A program made the position numbers and the translations under genes. From Armatimonadota bacterium (lineage in GTDB: Bacteria; Armatimonadota; UBA5829; DTJY01), in assembly GCA_025358205.1 (NCBI GenBank), contig JANYKG010000152.1, positions 1 to 40,418 of the forward strand: DNA of 40,418 nucleotides, written 5' to 3'. This document shows positions 26,343 through 32,873 of the stretch, piece by piece. The notes below the pieces were generated by a model. The model was not told the DNA's origin, did no database searches, and saw only the letters and a program-made list of their open reading frames with translations. The stretch's first letter is position 1. Each line of letters begins with the position of its first letter.

Positions 26343-26968
26343 AAGAACAAACGGGCGAGAGAATAATCGGAAGACAGGCGAAACTTCCGTTGAGCAAGGC
26401 GTTTGAGATCAGCCTGAACAGCATTAAGATCAGGTTTTGGCGCTCTATGATTACCGGCGCCGGCATCTTCCTTGGTATTGCGTTTCTGGTGTCTGTACTG
26501 GCCACTTCGCTGGTTGAACAGCATCTACCGGGGATCGGCGACTCTGCCGCTATTCAGGCCGCCAAGAATCGCCAGCTCTGGCTGGTCATCATGTCGCTTT
26601 TAGTTTGCACGGTCGGTATCACGAACTCCATGCTCATGTCGGTGACTGAGCGTTTCAAGGAGATCGGCACCATGAAGTGTCTGGGCGCACTGGACAGTTT
26701 TGTAGTGGAGTTGTTCCTCCTGGAGTCCGGCCTGCTGGGTATCATAGCCTCGTTCATGGGTTGGGTGGTAGGTTTCTTCAGCATCATGCTCATAGCGTGG
26801 GCGGGTCACGGGTGGAAGACGGTTGCTGCGGTAGGCGTTGGTCCGGCGATGCTCGTGCTGCTGAAGTCTATGGTAATAGGGTGCGTGCTTACCATAATAG
26901 CCACAATACCGCCTGCCATGCGCGCTGCCAAGATGCCGCCCGCAATGGCTATTAGAACCGAAATCTAG
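26339..26968 (+). CDS. Compact FtsX-like ABC transporter permease
   Basis: 209 aa with four hydrophobic helices near residues 35-60, 78-100, 120-150 and 168-195. It has the FtsX/MacB core signature TNSMLMSVTERFKEIGTMKCLGALDS and the C-terminal IPPAMRAAKMPPAMAIRTEI. The large periplasmic domain that normally sits between helix 1 and helices 2-4 is missing; only about 20 residues remain. It could pair with the permease half of the 1517-aa protein, which has that domain, to form an asymmetric dimer served by the ATPase at 27037. The start overlaps the PqqD-like gene (ATGA), preceded by GGAGG within that gene. Confidence 0.85.
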   Translation: MKEQTGERIIGRQAKLPLSKAFEISLNSIKIRFWRSMITGAGIFLGIAFLVSVLATSLVEQHLPGIGDSAAIQAAKNRQLWLVIMSLLVCTVGITNSMLMSVTERFKEIGTMKCLGALDSFVVELFLLESGLLGIIASFMGWVVGFFSIMLIAWAGHGWKTVAAVGVGPAMLVLLKSMVIGCVLTIIATIPPAMRAAKMPPAMAIRTEI

Positions 26969-27023
26969 CCTGAATAATGCACAGAAAGCCCCGCATTGTG
27001 CGTATTCCGCATAATGCAGGCTA
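26966..27023. repeat. REP-like element, copy 3 (second hairpin complete)
   Basis: Lies between the permease and ATPase genes. It aligns with the right three quarters of copy 2, but the second hairpin has arms CGCATTGTGCG and CGCATAATGC, so bases changed on both sides of the stem while pairing is kept. The outer AGCCTG and CAGGCT also pair. Confidence 0.7.
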
Positions 27024-27036
27024 AATGGAGTGAGAC

Positions 27037-27777
27037 ATGGCAGCGAATGAATATGTAGTCCGAACCAAGAATGTCTGCAAAGAGTTTACAATGGGTGACC
27101 AGTCGTTGCGCGCGCTTGACGGCGTGAATCTGGACATCTACCGAGGCGAGTACATCTCCATTATGGGGCCATCAGGCTCCGGCAAGTCCACCCTGTTCAA
27201 TATGATCGGCGGACTGGACAAGCCGTCGTCAGGATCGGTCTTCATCAATGATGTAGACATGGCCCAGCTTGACGCGCAGGAGCTTGCCTATCTGCGGTGC
27301 CGCACAATTGGGTACATCTTCCAGTCGTTCAACCTGATACCGGTTATGACCGCGCTGGAGAACGTTACACTGCCCATGATCTTTGCAGGAACCTCGACAG
27401 ATGAGTGCATAGACCGCGGCGTGGAACTGCTGGAGTTGGTGGGCCTGGGCGAGCGGCTGCACCACAAGCCGTCCGAGCTATCCGGCGGCCAGCAGCAGAG
27501 AGTCGCCTGCGCCAGATCGCTTGCCAATAACCCGGCTATCATACTGGCGGACGAACCTACGGGCAACCTTGACCTGAAGACCGGCAAGGAGATCATCCTG
27601 CTGCTGAAGAAGCTGAACGTGGAGCAGGGCGTGACCATCATATCAGCCACCCATGACCTCAAGATGCTTGATATTTCGGACCGTATAGTTTGGATCAGAG
27701 ACGGCAACGTGGAGAGGATCGAGCAGAGATCGGATCTGGATCTGAAGGTCGGACAGGTAGAGGGCGACGAAAGCTAG
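27037..27777 (+). CDS. ABC transporter ATPase, LolD/MacB type
   Basis: 246 aa. All motifs are intact: Walker A GPSGSGKST at ~45-53, Q-loop IFQSFNLIP near 95, signature LSGGQQQRVACARSL near 147, Walker B IILADEPTGNLD near 168 with the catalytic Glu, and the H-loop ATHDL near 205. This subfamily powers FtsX-type permeases (LolCDE, MacB, FtsEX), which work by mechanotransmission and do not pass the substrate through the membrane channel. It is the last gene of the operon and the only ATPase, so it should serve both FtsX-type permeases. REP copies 3 and 4 flank it. Confidence 0.95.
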   Translation: MAANEYVVRTKNVCKEFTMGDQSLRALDGVNLDIYRGEYISIMGPSGSGKSTLFNMIGGLDKPSSGSVFINDVDMAQLDAQELAYLRCRTIGYIFQSFNLIPVMTALENVTLPMIFAGTSTDECIDRGVELLELVGLGERLHHKPSELSGGQQQRVACARSLANNPAIILADEPTGNLDLKTGKEIILLLKKLNVEQGVTIISATHDLKMLDISDRIVWIRDGNVERIEQRSDLDLKVGQVEGDES

Positions 27778-27853
27778 GCCGCATTGTTCATGAAAAGCCT
27801 GAATAATGCTCAGAAGGCCGCGGATCATGCTGGACATGCATAATCTGCGCCAG
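27778..27853. repeat. REP-like double-hairpin element, copy 4
   Basis: Directly after the ATPase stop codon. Hairpin one pairs GCATTGTTCA with TGAATAATGC. Hairpin two pairs GCGGATCATGC with GCATAATCTGC with one mismatch. The linker CTCAGAAGGCC matches copy 2. Confidence 0.75.
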
Positions 27854-27886
27854 GACTGTCGCGCATAACTGAAAGAAACCATCAAG

Positions 27887-27916
27887 GGAGCGGACCAGCA
27901 AGTTCGCTCCTTTTTT
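27887..27916 (+). terminator. Rho-independent terminator of the operon
   Basis: Nine-bp stem GGAGCGGAC/GTTCGCTCC (one G-T pair) around CAGCAA, followed directly by six Ts. Confidence 0.9.
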
Positions 27917-27934
27917 CTGCGCCTATGCACGATA

Positions 27935-27973
27935 CACAGAAAGAGAGCCAGGCTCCTGTGAACCTGGCTCTCT
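27935..27973 (-). terminator. Terminator of the leftward PEP-CTERM gene
   Basis: On the minus strand, GAGAGCCAGG and CCTGGCTCTC form a perfect 10-bp stem followed by a TTTCTGTGT tract. It faces the plus-strand terminator at 27887-27916, so the two convergent units are cleanly insulated. Confidence 0.85.
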
Positions 27974-27998
27974 CGGAAGTTTGGACTTGCGGATAGTC

Positions 27999-28733
27999 TT
28001 AGCTTCTGCGTCTGCGGGCCGCGAAGCCAATCAGGCCCATCAGACCTGCGCCCATGGCCATCAAACTGGACGGCTCAGGAACGGCGGACTGAACGAGTTC
28101 CATCTGATAAGCATCAGACCACACATTAGCAACCGTGTTTGCCTGCAACTGCCTGAACGGCAGTTCCAGGGAGAATGTTGCCGGGTTCGTAATAGTCCAC
28201 GTAGTGCCATTTGCGTACAGAGGATCTGTGAGACCCTGGTTGTTCAACATTTTCAGGGTGTACGTGACGGGAACCATCGTCCCAACAGCGTTCGGCAACT
28301 GTGTTGGCCACGTGGTGGTTACTGTTGTGTAGAGCTTGATGATACCGGGAGTAACCCCAGCGTCACCCGCCTGCGCTCCAACATACATGCTCCAGATCTT
28401 CTGTCCACCCGGGTAGACAGAGTTCATCGGACTCAGGGTTGTCTTGTAGTCCTTGTTCAGTGCAAGTGTGGAATCACTCACCCTGAACGCAACGAATCGT
28501 GCGCCGGCAGCAGAGGTAAATGCCATACCATTGCCGTCGAAGTTATCCTTACCGTCCTTAACAACCGTCCCGGTCTTCGTTCCAAACTGTGCGGCCGCCA
28601 AGCCCAAGCTTACGGCGCCATTATCGGCAGTGAACGAAACTGTCCACGCAGGCTGATCCGCTGGCTCAGCTGCATATGCCATTGCTGACACGAGAACTAC
28701 TAACAGAAACACGATTCCCAAAACTTTCTTCAA
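27999..28733 (-). CDS. PEP-CTERM sorting-domain protein under a sigma-54 promoter
   Basis: 244 aa. The start is taken as TTG at 28733 because GGAGGTGA (28747-28740) is a perfect Shine-Dalgarno about 9 bases before it, while the in-frame ATG at 28748 overlaps that site and cannot use it. A signal peptide (KKVLGIVFLLVVLVSAMAYA) precedes a beta-rich domain of ~190 residues without known motifs. The C-terminus is VPEPSSLMAMGAGLMGLIGF then ARRRRS, a full PEP-CTERM signal for exosortase processing. The sigma-54-type promoter at 28836-28851 fits known links between PEP-CTERM genes, RpoN and the PrsK/PrsR regulators. Monocistronic. Confidence 0.88.
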   Translation of the reverse strand: MKKVLGIVFLLVVLVSAMAYAAEPADQPAWTVSFTADNGAVSLGLAAAQFGTKTGTVVKDGKDNFDGNGMAFTSAAGARFVAFRVSDSTLALNKDYKTTLSPMNSVYPGGQKIWSMYVGAQAGDAGVTPGIIKLYTTVTTTWPTQLPNAVGTMVPVTYTLKMLNNQGLTDPLYANGTTWTITNPATFSLELPFRQLQANTVANVWSDAYQMELVQSAVPEPSSLMAMGAGLMGLIGFAARRRRS

Positions 28734-28835
28734 AGCAGTCACCTCCATAAATATTTAAGACACTGCACAGGCAGATCATTGTGCCGTCTTCACTGTGACC
28801 CCGATTTCCGCATACTCGAAGTCACAATACCTACA

Positions 28836-28851
28836 TGCAAGAATCGTGCCA
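28836..28851 (-). promoter_or_regulatory. Sigma-54 (RpoN) -24/-12 promoter
   Basis: On the minus strand the sequence is TGGCACGATTCTTGCA: GG at -24 and GC at -12 with exactly 10 bases between them, a near-perfect match to the sigma-54 consensus. Transcription would start near 28824, about 90 bases before the TTG start. Upstream activator sites cannot be identified by eye. Confidence 0.8.
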
Positions 28852-28950
28852 TTCGCTCAATATAGCCAAAGGTTTTTGCAGAACTGGTAATTTAGCCGGA
28901 CGACTACTCTCTATTGAAGGCCAAATGAGCTTGAATATGCACCGATTCTC

Positions 28951-28980
28951 TTGACACCGAACTCGCGTTCATAATATACT
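28951..28980 (+). promoter_or_regulatory. Sigma-70-type promoter toward the citrate/homocitrate synthase gene
   Basis: TTGACA (28951-28956), an 18-base spacer and TATACT (28975-28980). It lies about 190 bases before the ATG at 29180, leaving a long leader in which I recognise no riboswitch or T-box. The 446-base divergent gap between the starts at 28733 and 29180 holds this promoter, the sigma-54 promoter on the other strand, and no gene I can support. Confidence 0.6.
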
Positions 28981-29179
28981 GACGTGCGGATGATGGTAAT
29001 CCATCTTCCGTGTTCGGTGTCTGTCCAAGTATTCGTAAGAATCCTCGGACTTTCTTGTTTAAGTGTATACCCAATAGTGCCTTTTGTCAAGCTGGTATTT
29101 CTACTGTTTGAGATCAGGACTTGAGGTGACAACCACCCCAGCGCCGTGCAGGGGTGTATTTCGCGAGAGGAGCCTTTCC

Positions 29180-30409
29180 ATGCCCAAGGTTTACATTGTT
29201 GACGTTACAAACAGAGACGGGGTGCAGACTTCCCGAATAGGCGCGTCGAAACTCCAGAAGACTCTTTTCAACGTACTGCTGAACGAGATGGGGATATTCC
29301 AGAGCGAGTTCGGCTTCCCGTTCGTCCCGCACGAAGCGCACTATCTGAACACCAATCTGGAGATGTGGGAGAAGGGCATTCTGCAGCCTCTGCGTCTGGT
29401 CGGCTGGTGTCGCGGCGTGGTGGGCGACGTGAAGAAGAGCCTGGAACTCACGAAGGTGAAGATGCTCAACCTGTCCATCTCCACCTCAGATCAGATGATA
29501 GTCAATAAGTTCCGCGGCAAGTTGGACCGCGAGAGCATAATCGCCGAGATGGAAGATGCCGTCACCTATGCCAAGCAGAACGGCGTAAAGGTGGTGGGAG
29601 TGAACGCCGAGGACGCGTCGAGAACGGAGCTTGACTACCTGGTCAGGTTTGCGATGGCGGCGAAGGCGGTCGGCGCAGACAGTATCCGATACTGCGATAC
29701 CCTGGGCTATGACGATCCGGTTACCATCTACCGCCGCATCAACTTCCTGGCCAAGGAAGTGCAGTTGCCCATCGAGCTTCACTGTCACAACGACCTGGGC
29801 CTTGCAGTGGCTAACTCCATCGAAGGCGCGCGCGGTGCGCTTGAGGCCGGTGTGGACGCATATATCAACACCTGCATCAATGGAGTCGGCGAGCGCGCCG
29901 GCAACGCTGACCTGGTTTCGTGCATCCTGGCGCTCAGGCACTCAAGCGGTTTCAAGGACCTGCACATGCTGGACGAGCGTGTGGACTTGACGAAGGCATA
30001 TCGCTTGGCCAAGTACGCATCGTACGTGTTCGATATTCCTCTGCCCCTGAACCAGCCGGGTACGGGGTCGAACGCCTTTGCGCATGAGTCCGGCATCCAC
30101 GCGGACGGCGCGCTGAAGGATCGCAGGAACTACGAGCTGTACGACTATGAAGACCTGGGTCGCGGCGAAGACGAGATCACGCACACCGGTCGCATCATCA
30201 CAACCGGTGCGTACGGCGGCATCAAGGGTTTCCTGAAGGTGTACAACGACCTCGGCATTACGTTCGAGAGTCATGAGAGGGCGCAGAGGATTCTGGACTT
30301 GGTTCAGTATGCCGACCTGCACACCAGCAAGCCGCTGCATGAGATCGAGCTGCGCTTCCTGGCGGCTTATCCTGACGAGTGTGCTAACATCATGACCGTG
30401 CAGCCGTAG
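29180..30409 (+). CDS. Homocitrate/2-isopropylmalate synthase family enzyme, possible Re-citrate synthase
   Basis: 409 aa. GAGAGGAG precedes the ATG. A DRE-TIM metallolyase barrel condenses acetyl-CoA with a 2-oxo acid: VTNRDGVQTSRI at the start (Arg-Asp of the active site), LNLSISTSDQM near 95, ELHCHNDLGLAVANS near 198 (metal HxH) and INGVGERAGNADLV near 235. It lacks the long C-terminal leucine-regulatory domain of LeuA. The family includes homocitrate synthase, NifV, citramalate synthase and the Re-face citrate synthases of anaerobes. With an aconitase and an isocitrate dehydrogenase downstream, Re-citrate synthase is an attractive reading: oxaloacetate to citrate toward 2-oxoglutarate. 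Homocitrate synthesis is the main alternative; sequence alone cannot decide. Confidence 0.75.
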   Translation: MPKVYIVDVTNRDGVQTSRIGASKLQKTLFNVLLNEMGIFQSEFGFPFVPHEAHYLNTNLEMWEKGILQPLRLVGWCRGVVGDVKKSLELTKVKMLNLSISTSDQMIVNKFRGKLDRESIIAEMEDAVTYAKQNGVKVVGVNAEDASRTELDYLVRFAMAAKAVGADSIRYCDTLGYDDPVTIYRRINFLAKEVQLPIELHCHNDLGLAVANSIEGARGALEAGVDAYINTCINGVGERAGNADLVSCILALRHSSGFKDLHMLDERVDLTKAYRLAKYASYVFDIPLPLNQPGTGSNAFAHESGIHADGALKDRRNYELYDYEDLGRGEDEITHTGRIITTGAYGGIKGFLKVYNDLGITFESHERAQRILDLVQYADLHTSKPLHEIELRFLAAYPDECANIMTVQP

Positions 30410-30426
30410 ACTCGCTGCTCGGCTCG

Positions 30427-30449
30427 AACGGGTATAGTGAAGCCCGTTT
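30427..30449 (+). terminator. Weak terminator after the synthase gene
   Basis: AACGGG/CCCGTT stem followed by a short TTT, 18 bases after the stop codon. Read-through is possible. Confidence 0.4.
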
Positions 30450-30477
30450 GCCCGAAGAGGGCGCAAAATAGTACAAT
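30448..30477 (+). promoter_or_regulatory. Possible promoter of the CYTH/membrane/SAHase-like cluster
   Basis: TTGCCC (30448-30453), an 18-base spacer and TACAAT (30472-30477). The -35 box is poor. It is about 138 bases before the ATG at 30615. Confidence 0.35.
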
Positions 30478-30530
30478 GAAGGTCAGTGGCATGGTTTTCG
30501 GTTGACGTTGAGACTCGCATCACTTGATCG

Positions 30531-30548
30531 CCCCAAGGCACCTTGGGG
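30531..30548. promoter_or_regulatory. Near-perfect palindrome in the leader of the accessory cluster
   Basis: CCCCAAGGCACCTTGGGG, 8-bp arms around CA. It lies between the possible promoter and the first gene of the CYTH cluster, so it could be an operator or an RNA hairpin. No T-run follows. Confidence 0.4.
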
Positions 30549-30614
30549 TTGCCAGATTGTCTCCCATCCTGCGACGCATGTGCTAATCGCAACTGGGAGT
30601 AAGCAGGTGATTGA

Positions 30615-31778
30615 ATGCCATGCGCAACCCGATGTGTGGATGTTTTGGGAGTTGTTGGTGCTATGAGGAAAAATATAGAGCTAAAGGCTCACTGCACGTG
30701 CTTGGAGATCGCGCGTCAAGAGTGTTTGTCCTTGGGCGCGCAACTCATCCGCCATCAAGAGCAGGTGGATACTTACTTCCAGGTTCCTTCAGGGCGACTG
30801 AAGCTTCGGCAGAGCGATCGTCATGGGAGTTGTCTGATCTACTACGTGCGCGCGGATGCATGCACTGCTCGCGAGAGTTCGTTCCAGCTCACGCCTCTTC
30901 AAGACGATCCAAGTGATTTGCTCGCGCTCCTTTCCAGGGCCCTAGGAGTTCGTGCTGTCGTCCATAAGGAGCGCGACACTTACCAGCTGGGTGCAGCGCT
31001 GATTAATCTGGATCAAGTAGATGAGTTGGGAACATTCATTGAGATCGAGGTCATGACGGAAGACATGGCGAATGCTGAGGAAGCTCTAGTCTATGCGCGA
31101 ACACTCGAAGAACGGTTTGGGCTCTCGCAAGTAGATATTTTGCCGTGGTCCTATGCGGACCTGGTTGCCATGAATGCCCATGCTGTTGACTGGCGAGACA
31201 AGTTGCGCAGGGCAGAAACGCCTGGTCGGCTCTTCCTGTTGGACGGGGTCAGTGGCTCTGGTAAGACAACCATCGCTCACAGACTCTTGGCGGATGGCGA
31301 TCCACCCTTAGTTTTTGTGCCCCGATATTCTACCAGAGAGCCTCGAAAGACAGAGGAGACTGAGGCAGAGTACACGTTCGTAACTTGCCAGGCATTCGAC
31401 AGGATGGCGTCATCGGGTGCCTTCATAGAATACCGACACTTCCAGTTCGGCATGAGCTATGGTCTGCCGTGGCAGCAAGCCATTTCTCCGCTGATTGATG
31501 GCAGAGATGCTTTGGGGATAATGGATCTGGGTAACGTTCGCCACGTCAAGCAGATGTTTCCTGAAGCTGTTACCATACTAATAGATGCCCCACTGGAGAC
31601 TATACGTAAGCGCCTGCTCGCACGAGGTTTCCACACATCTGCGCAGGTTGAGGAGCGCCTGGATAACGCAAGGACCGTAGACGCCTATCGGGGTTTCTAC
31701 GACTACGTGGTTCAGAATGACGACGGCATGTTGGACGAAGCGCTTTCCTCACTAAGGTGTGTGATCAAGAGTTGTTGA
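30615..31778 (+). CDS. CYTH domain - guanylate-kinase-like fusion protein
   Basis: 387 aa from the ATG at 30615, which has a well-placed AGGTGAT site; an ATG at 30663 would start right at the domain. Residues ~17-185 are a CYTH (CyaB/ThTPase-type) domain: RKNIELKAHC at the start, LKLRQSD near 57, HKERDTYQ near 115, and FIEIEVMT near 137, giving the alternating acidic/basic tunnel residues that bind triphosphates. Residues ~205-375 are guanylate-kinase-like: P-loop GVSGSGKTT near 213-221, STREPRKTEETEAEY near 237-251, and LIDAPLETIRKRLLARG near 318. CYTH enzymes make cAMP or cleave triphosphates; guanylate kinases phosphorylate GMP. The fusion suggests sequential nucleotide chemistry or sensing. 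First gene of a three-gene cluster inserted in a metabolic locus. Confidence 0.8.
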   Translation: MPCATRCVDVLGVVGAMRKNIELKAHCTCLEIARQECLSLGAQLIRHQEQVDTYFQVPSGRLKLRQSDRHGSCLIYYVRADACTARESSFQLTPLQDDPSDLLALLSRALGVRAVVHKERDTYQLGAALINLDQVDELGTFIEIEVMTEDMANAEEALVYARTLEERFGLSQVDILPWSYADLVAMNAHAVDWRDKLRRAETPGRLFLLDGVSGSGKTTIAHRLLADGDPPLVFVPRYSTREPRKTEETEAEYTFVTCQAFDRMASSGAFIEYRHFQFGMSYGLPWQQAISPLIDGRDALGIMDLGNVRHVKQMFPEAVTILIDAPLETIRKRLLARGFHTSAQVEERLDNARTVDAYRGFYDYVVQNDDGMLDEALSSLRCVIKSC

Positions 31779-31795
31779 AGTCTTTGTTGAGCATC

Positions 31796-32860
31796 ATGAG
31801 GGCACTGGTTCAGGCTGTCATGGAACTCACTGAACGCACTGCGCCAAGCATTACCGAGGTGGTCCAACCGCCTGGTTCTAGCCATGCAAATGGAGATGCG
31901 CTGTTAGCGCTATACACTGAGGTATGGGGCGAAATCCATCACCTGCGTGATTATCAGTGGAAGATCACCTACTACTTCGTGTCTCTTGGTGCTGGACTCA
32001 TTGTTCTGCTGCTCAGCCAGTCGGCCAAGCCATTGCTTTCATTCGGTGTTAGAGTAGTGCTATCGATTGTTCAGGTAGCGGCCGCCATTCTAGGCGTCTT
32101 CTATCTCGAGATGACCCATCGATATCTGACTGTGCAGAGGAATATCCGGGGACACATAGAGGACATCCTGGGCTTCCGTGATCGCGATCTCTACGCACAC
32201 GATTCAGTTCTTCCCCACGAATGGAAGGGCAAGCGGATGTCACATTCATTCCAAAGAATGGGCCTTCTGGTTCCTCTTATGGCAATGCTCCTCGTCGTAC
32301 AAGGTTTTAGTGTGTATCTGATCTGGAAGGTGCCATGGGCAAAGACCTCTGTGCGGCAGACACCCGGGCGTTCCGCTGTTGTACCGAAAGGAGAACTACT
32401 GATGGATGGCAACTCTGTTTCATTTCGCTATGCAGGAATTGTGATCGGTGACGAGGAGATTCCCGGGATTTGTCTGTGCTATGCTACGGAGCATCAGGCA
32501 AGGGAAGTATATGCTGTTTTGCATGAGTACATTACCGCCTCTGGGAACAAGTCAATGCGTGTTTCGTTTTCTGGAGAAGCTGCTGGTACATATTCAATGA
32601 AGATTGACGTGTTGGCACCACGCGCATCCTACAATGCTGAGATATCCGGCATAGAGTCATGCCACGTGCAACGGATCCGCGAATTGCTGGGTCAGGTAAC
32701 CTACTATGTGGTACTTGCCGGATATGAAGAAGGCGGTGAGTACCACTTACTGCCCTGTGATGAATTTCACCTGTTCAAACGTGACGTTGTGATTGACGGG
32801 GAGGTTACCATGGGAAAACCAGGCACCGGTATTGATTGGATGTCGATTTTCGGCACATAG
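31796..32860 (+). CDS. Membrane protein with three transmembrane helices, unknown function
   Basis: 354 aa from the ATG at 31796. A GTG at 31757, overlapping the previous gene by 22 bases, is an alternative start; neither has a good ribosome site, so coupling to the upstream gene is likely. A short helical start (LLALYTEVWGEIHHLRDYQW near 38) leads into three hydrophobic helices near 60-77, 85-105 and 165-185 (MGLLVPLMAMLLVVQGFSVY), with ~60 residues between the second and third. The last ~165 residues are a soluble beta-rich domain without recognised motifs. The arrangement resembles small-helix membrane effectors seen beside nucleotide-signalling enzymes, but I cannot name the family. The neighbours suggest it senses or responds to a product of the CYTH-kinase. 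Confidence 0.65.
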   Translation: MRALVQAVMELTERTAPSITEVVQPPGSSHANGDALLALYTEVWGEIHHLRDYQWKITYYFVSLGAGLIVLLLSQSAKPLLSFGVRVVLSIVQVAAAILGVFYLEMTHRYLTVQRNIRGHIEDILGFRDRDLYAHDSVLPHEWKGKRMSHSFQRMGLLVPLMAMLLVVQGFSVYLIWKVPWAKTSVRQTPGRSAVVPKGELLMDGNSVSFRYAGIVIGDEEIPGICLCYATEHQAREVYAVLHEYITASGNKSMRVSFSGEAAGTYSMKIDVLAPRASYNAEISGIESCHVQRIRELLGQVTYYVVLAGYEEGGEYHLLPCDEFHLFKRDVVIDGEVTMGKPGTGIDWMSIFGT

Positions 32861-32873
32861 GGTCAACCAGTAC

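Noticed and set aside
28911-29132. 73-aa minus-strand frame with a TTGACA-like box before it
   Set aside because: No ribosome site or recognisable family, and it overlaps the better plus-strand promoter at 28951-28980. I could not support it as a gene.
28981-29179. T-box or other amino-acid leader before the synthase gene
   Set aside because: No T-box sequence, no run of regulatory codons and no clear terminator/antiterminator pair.
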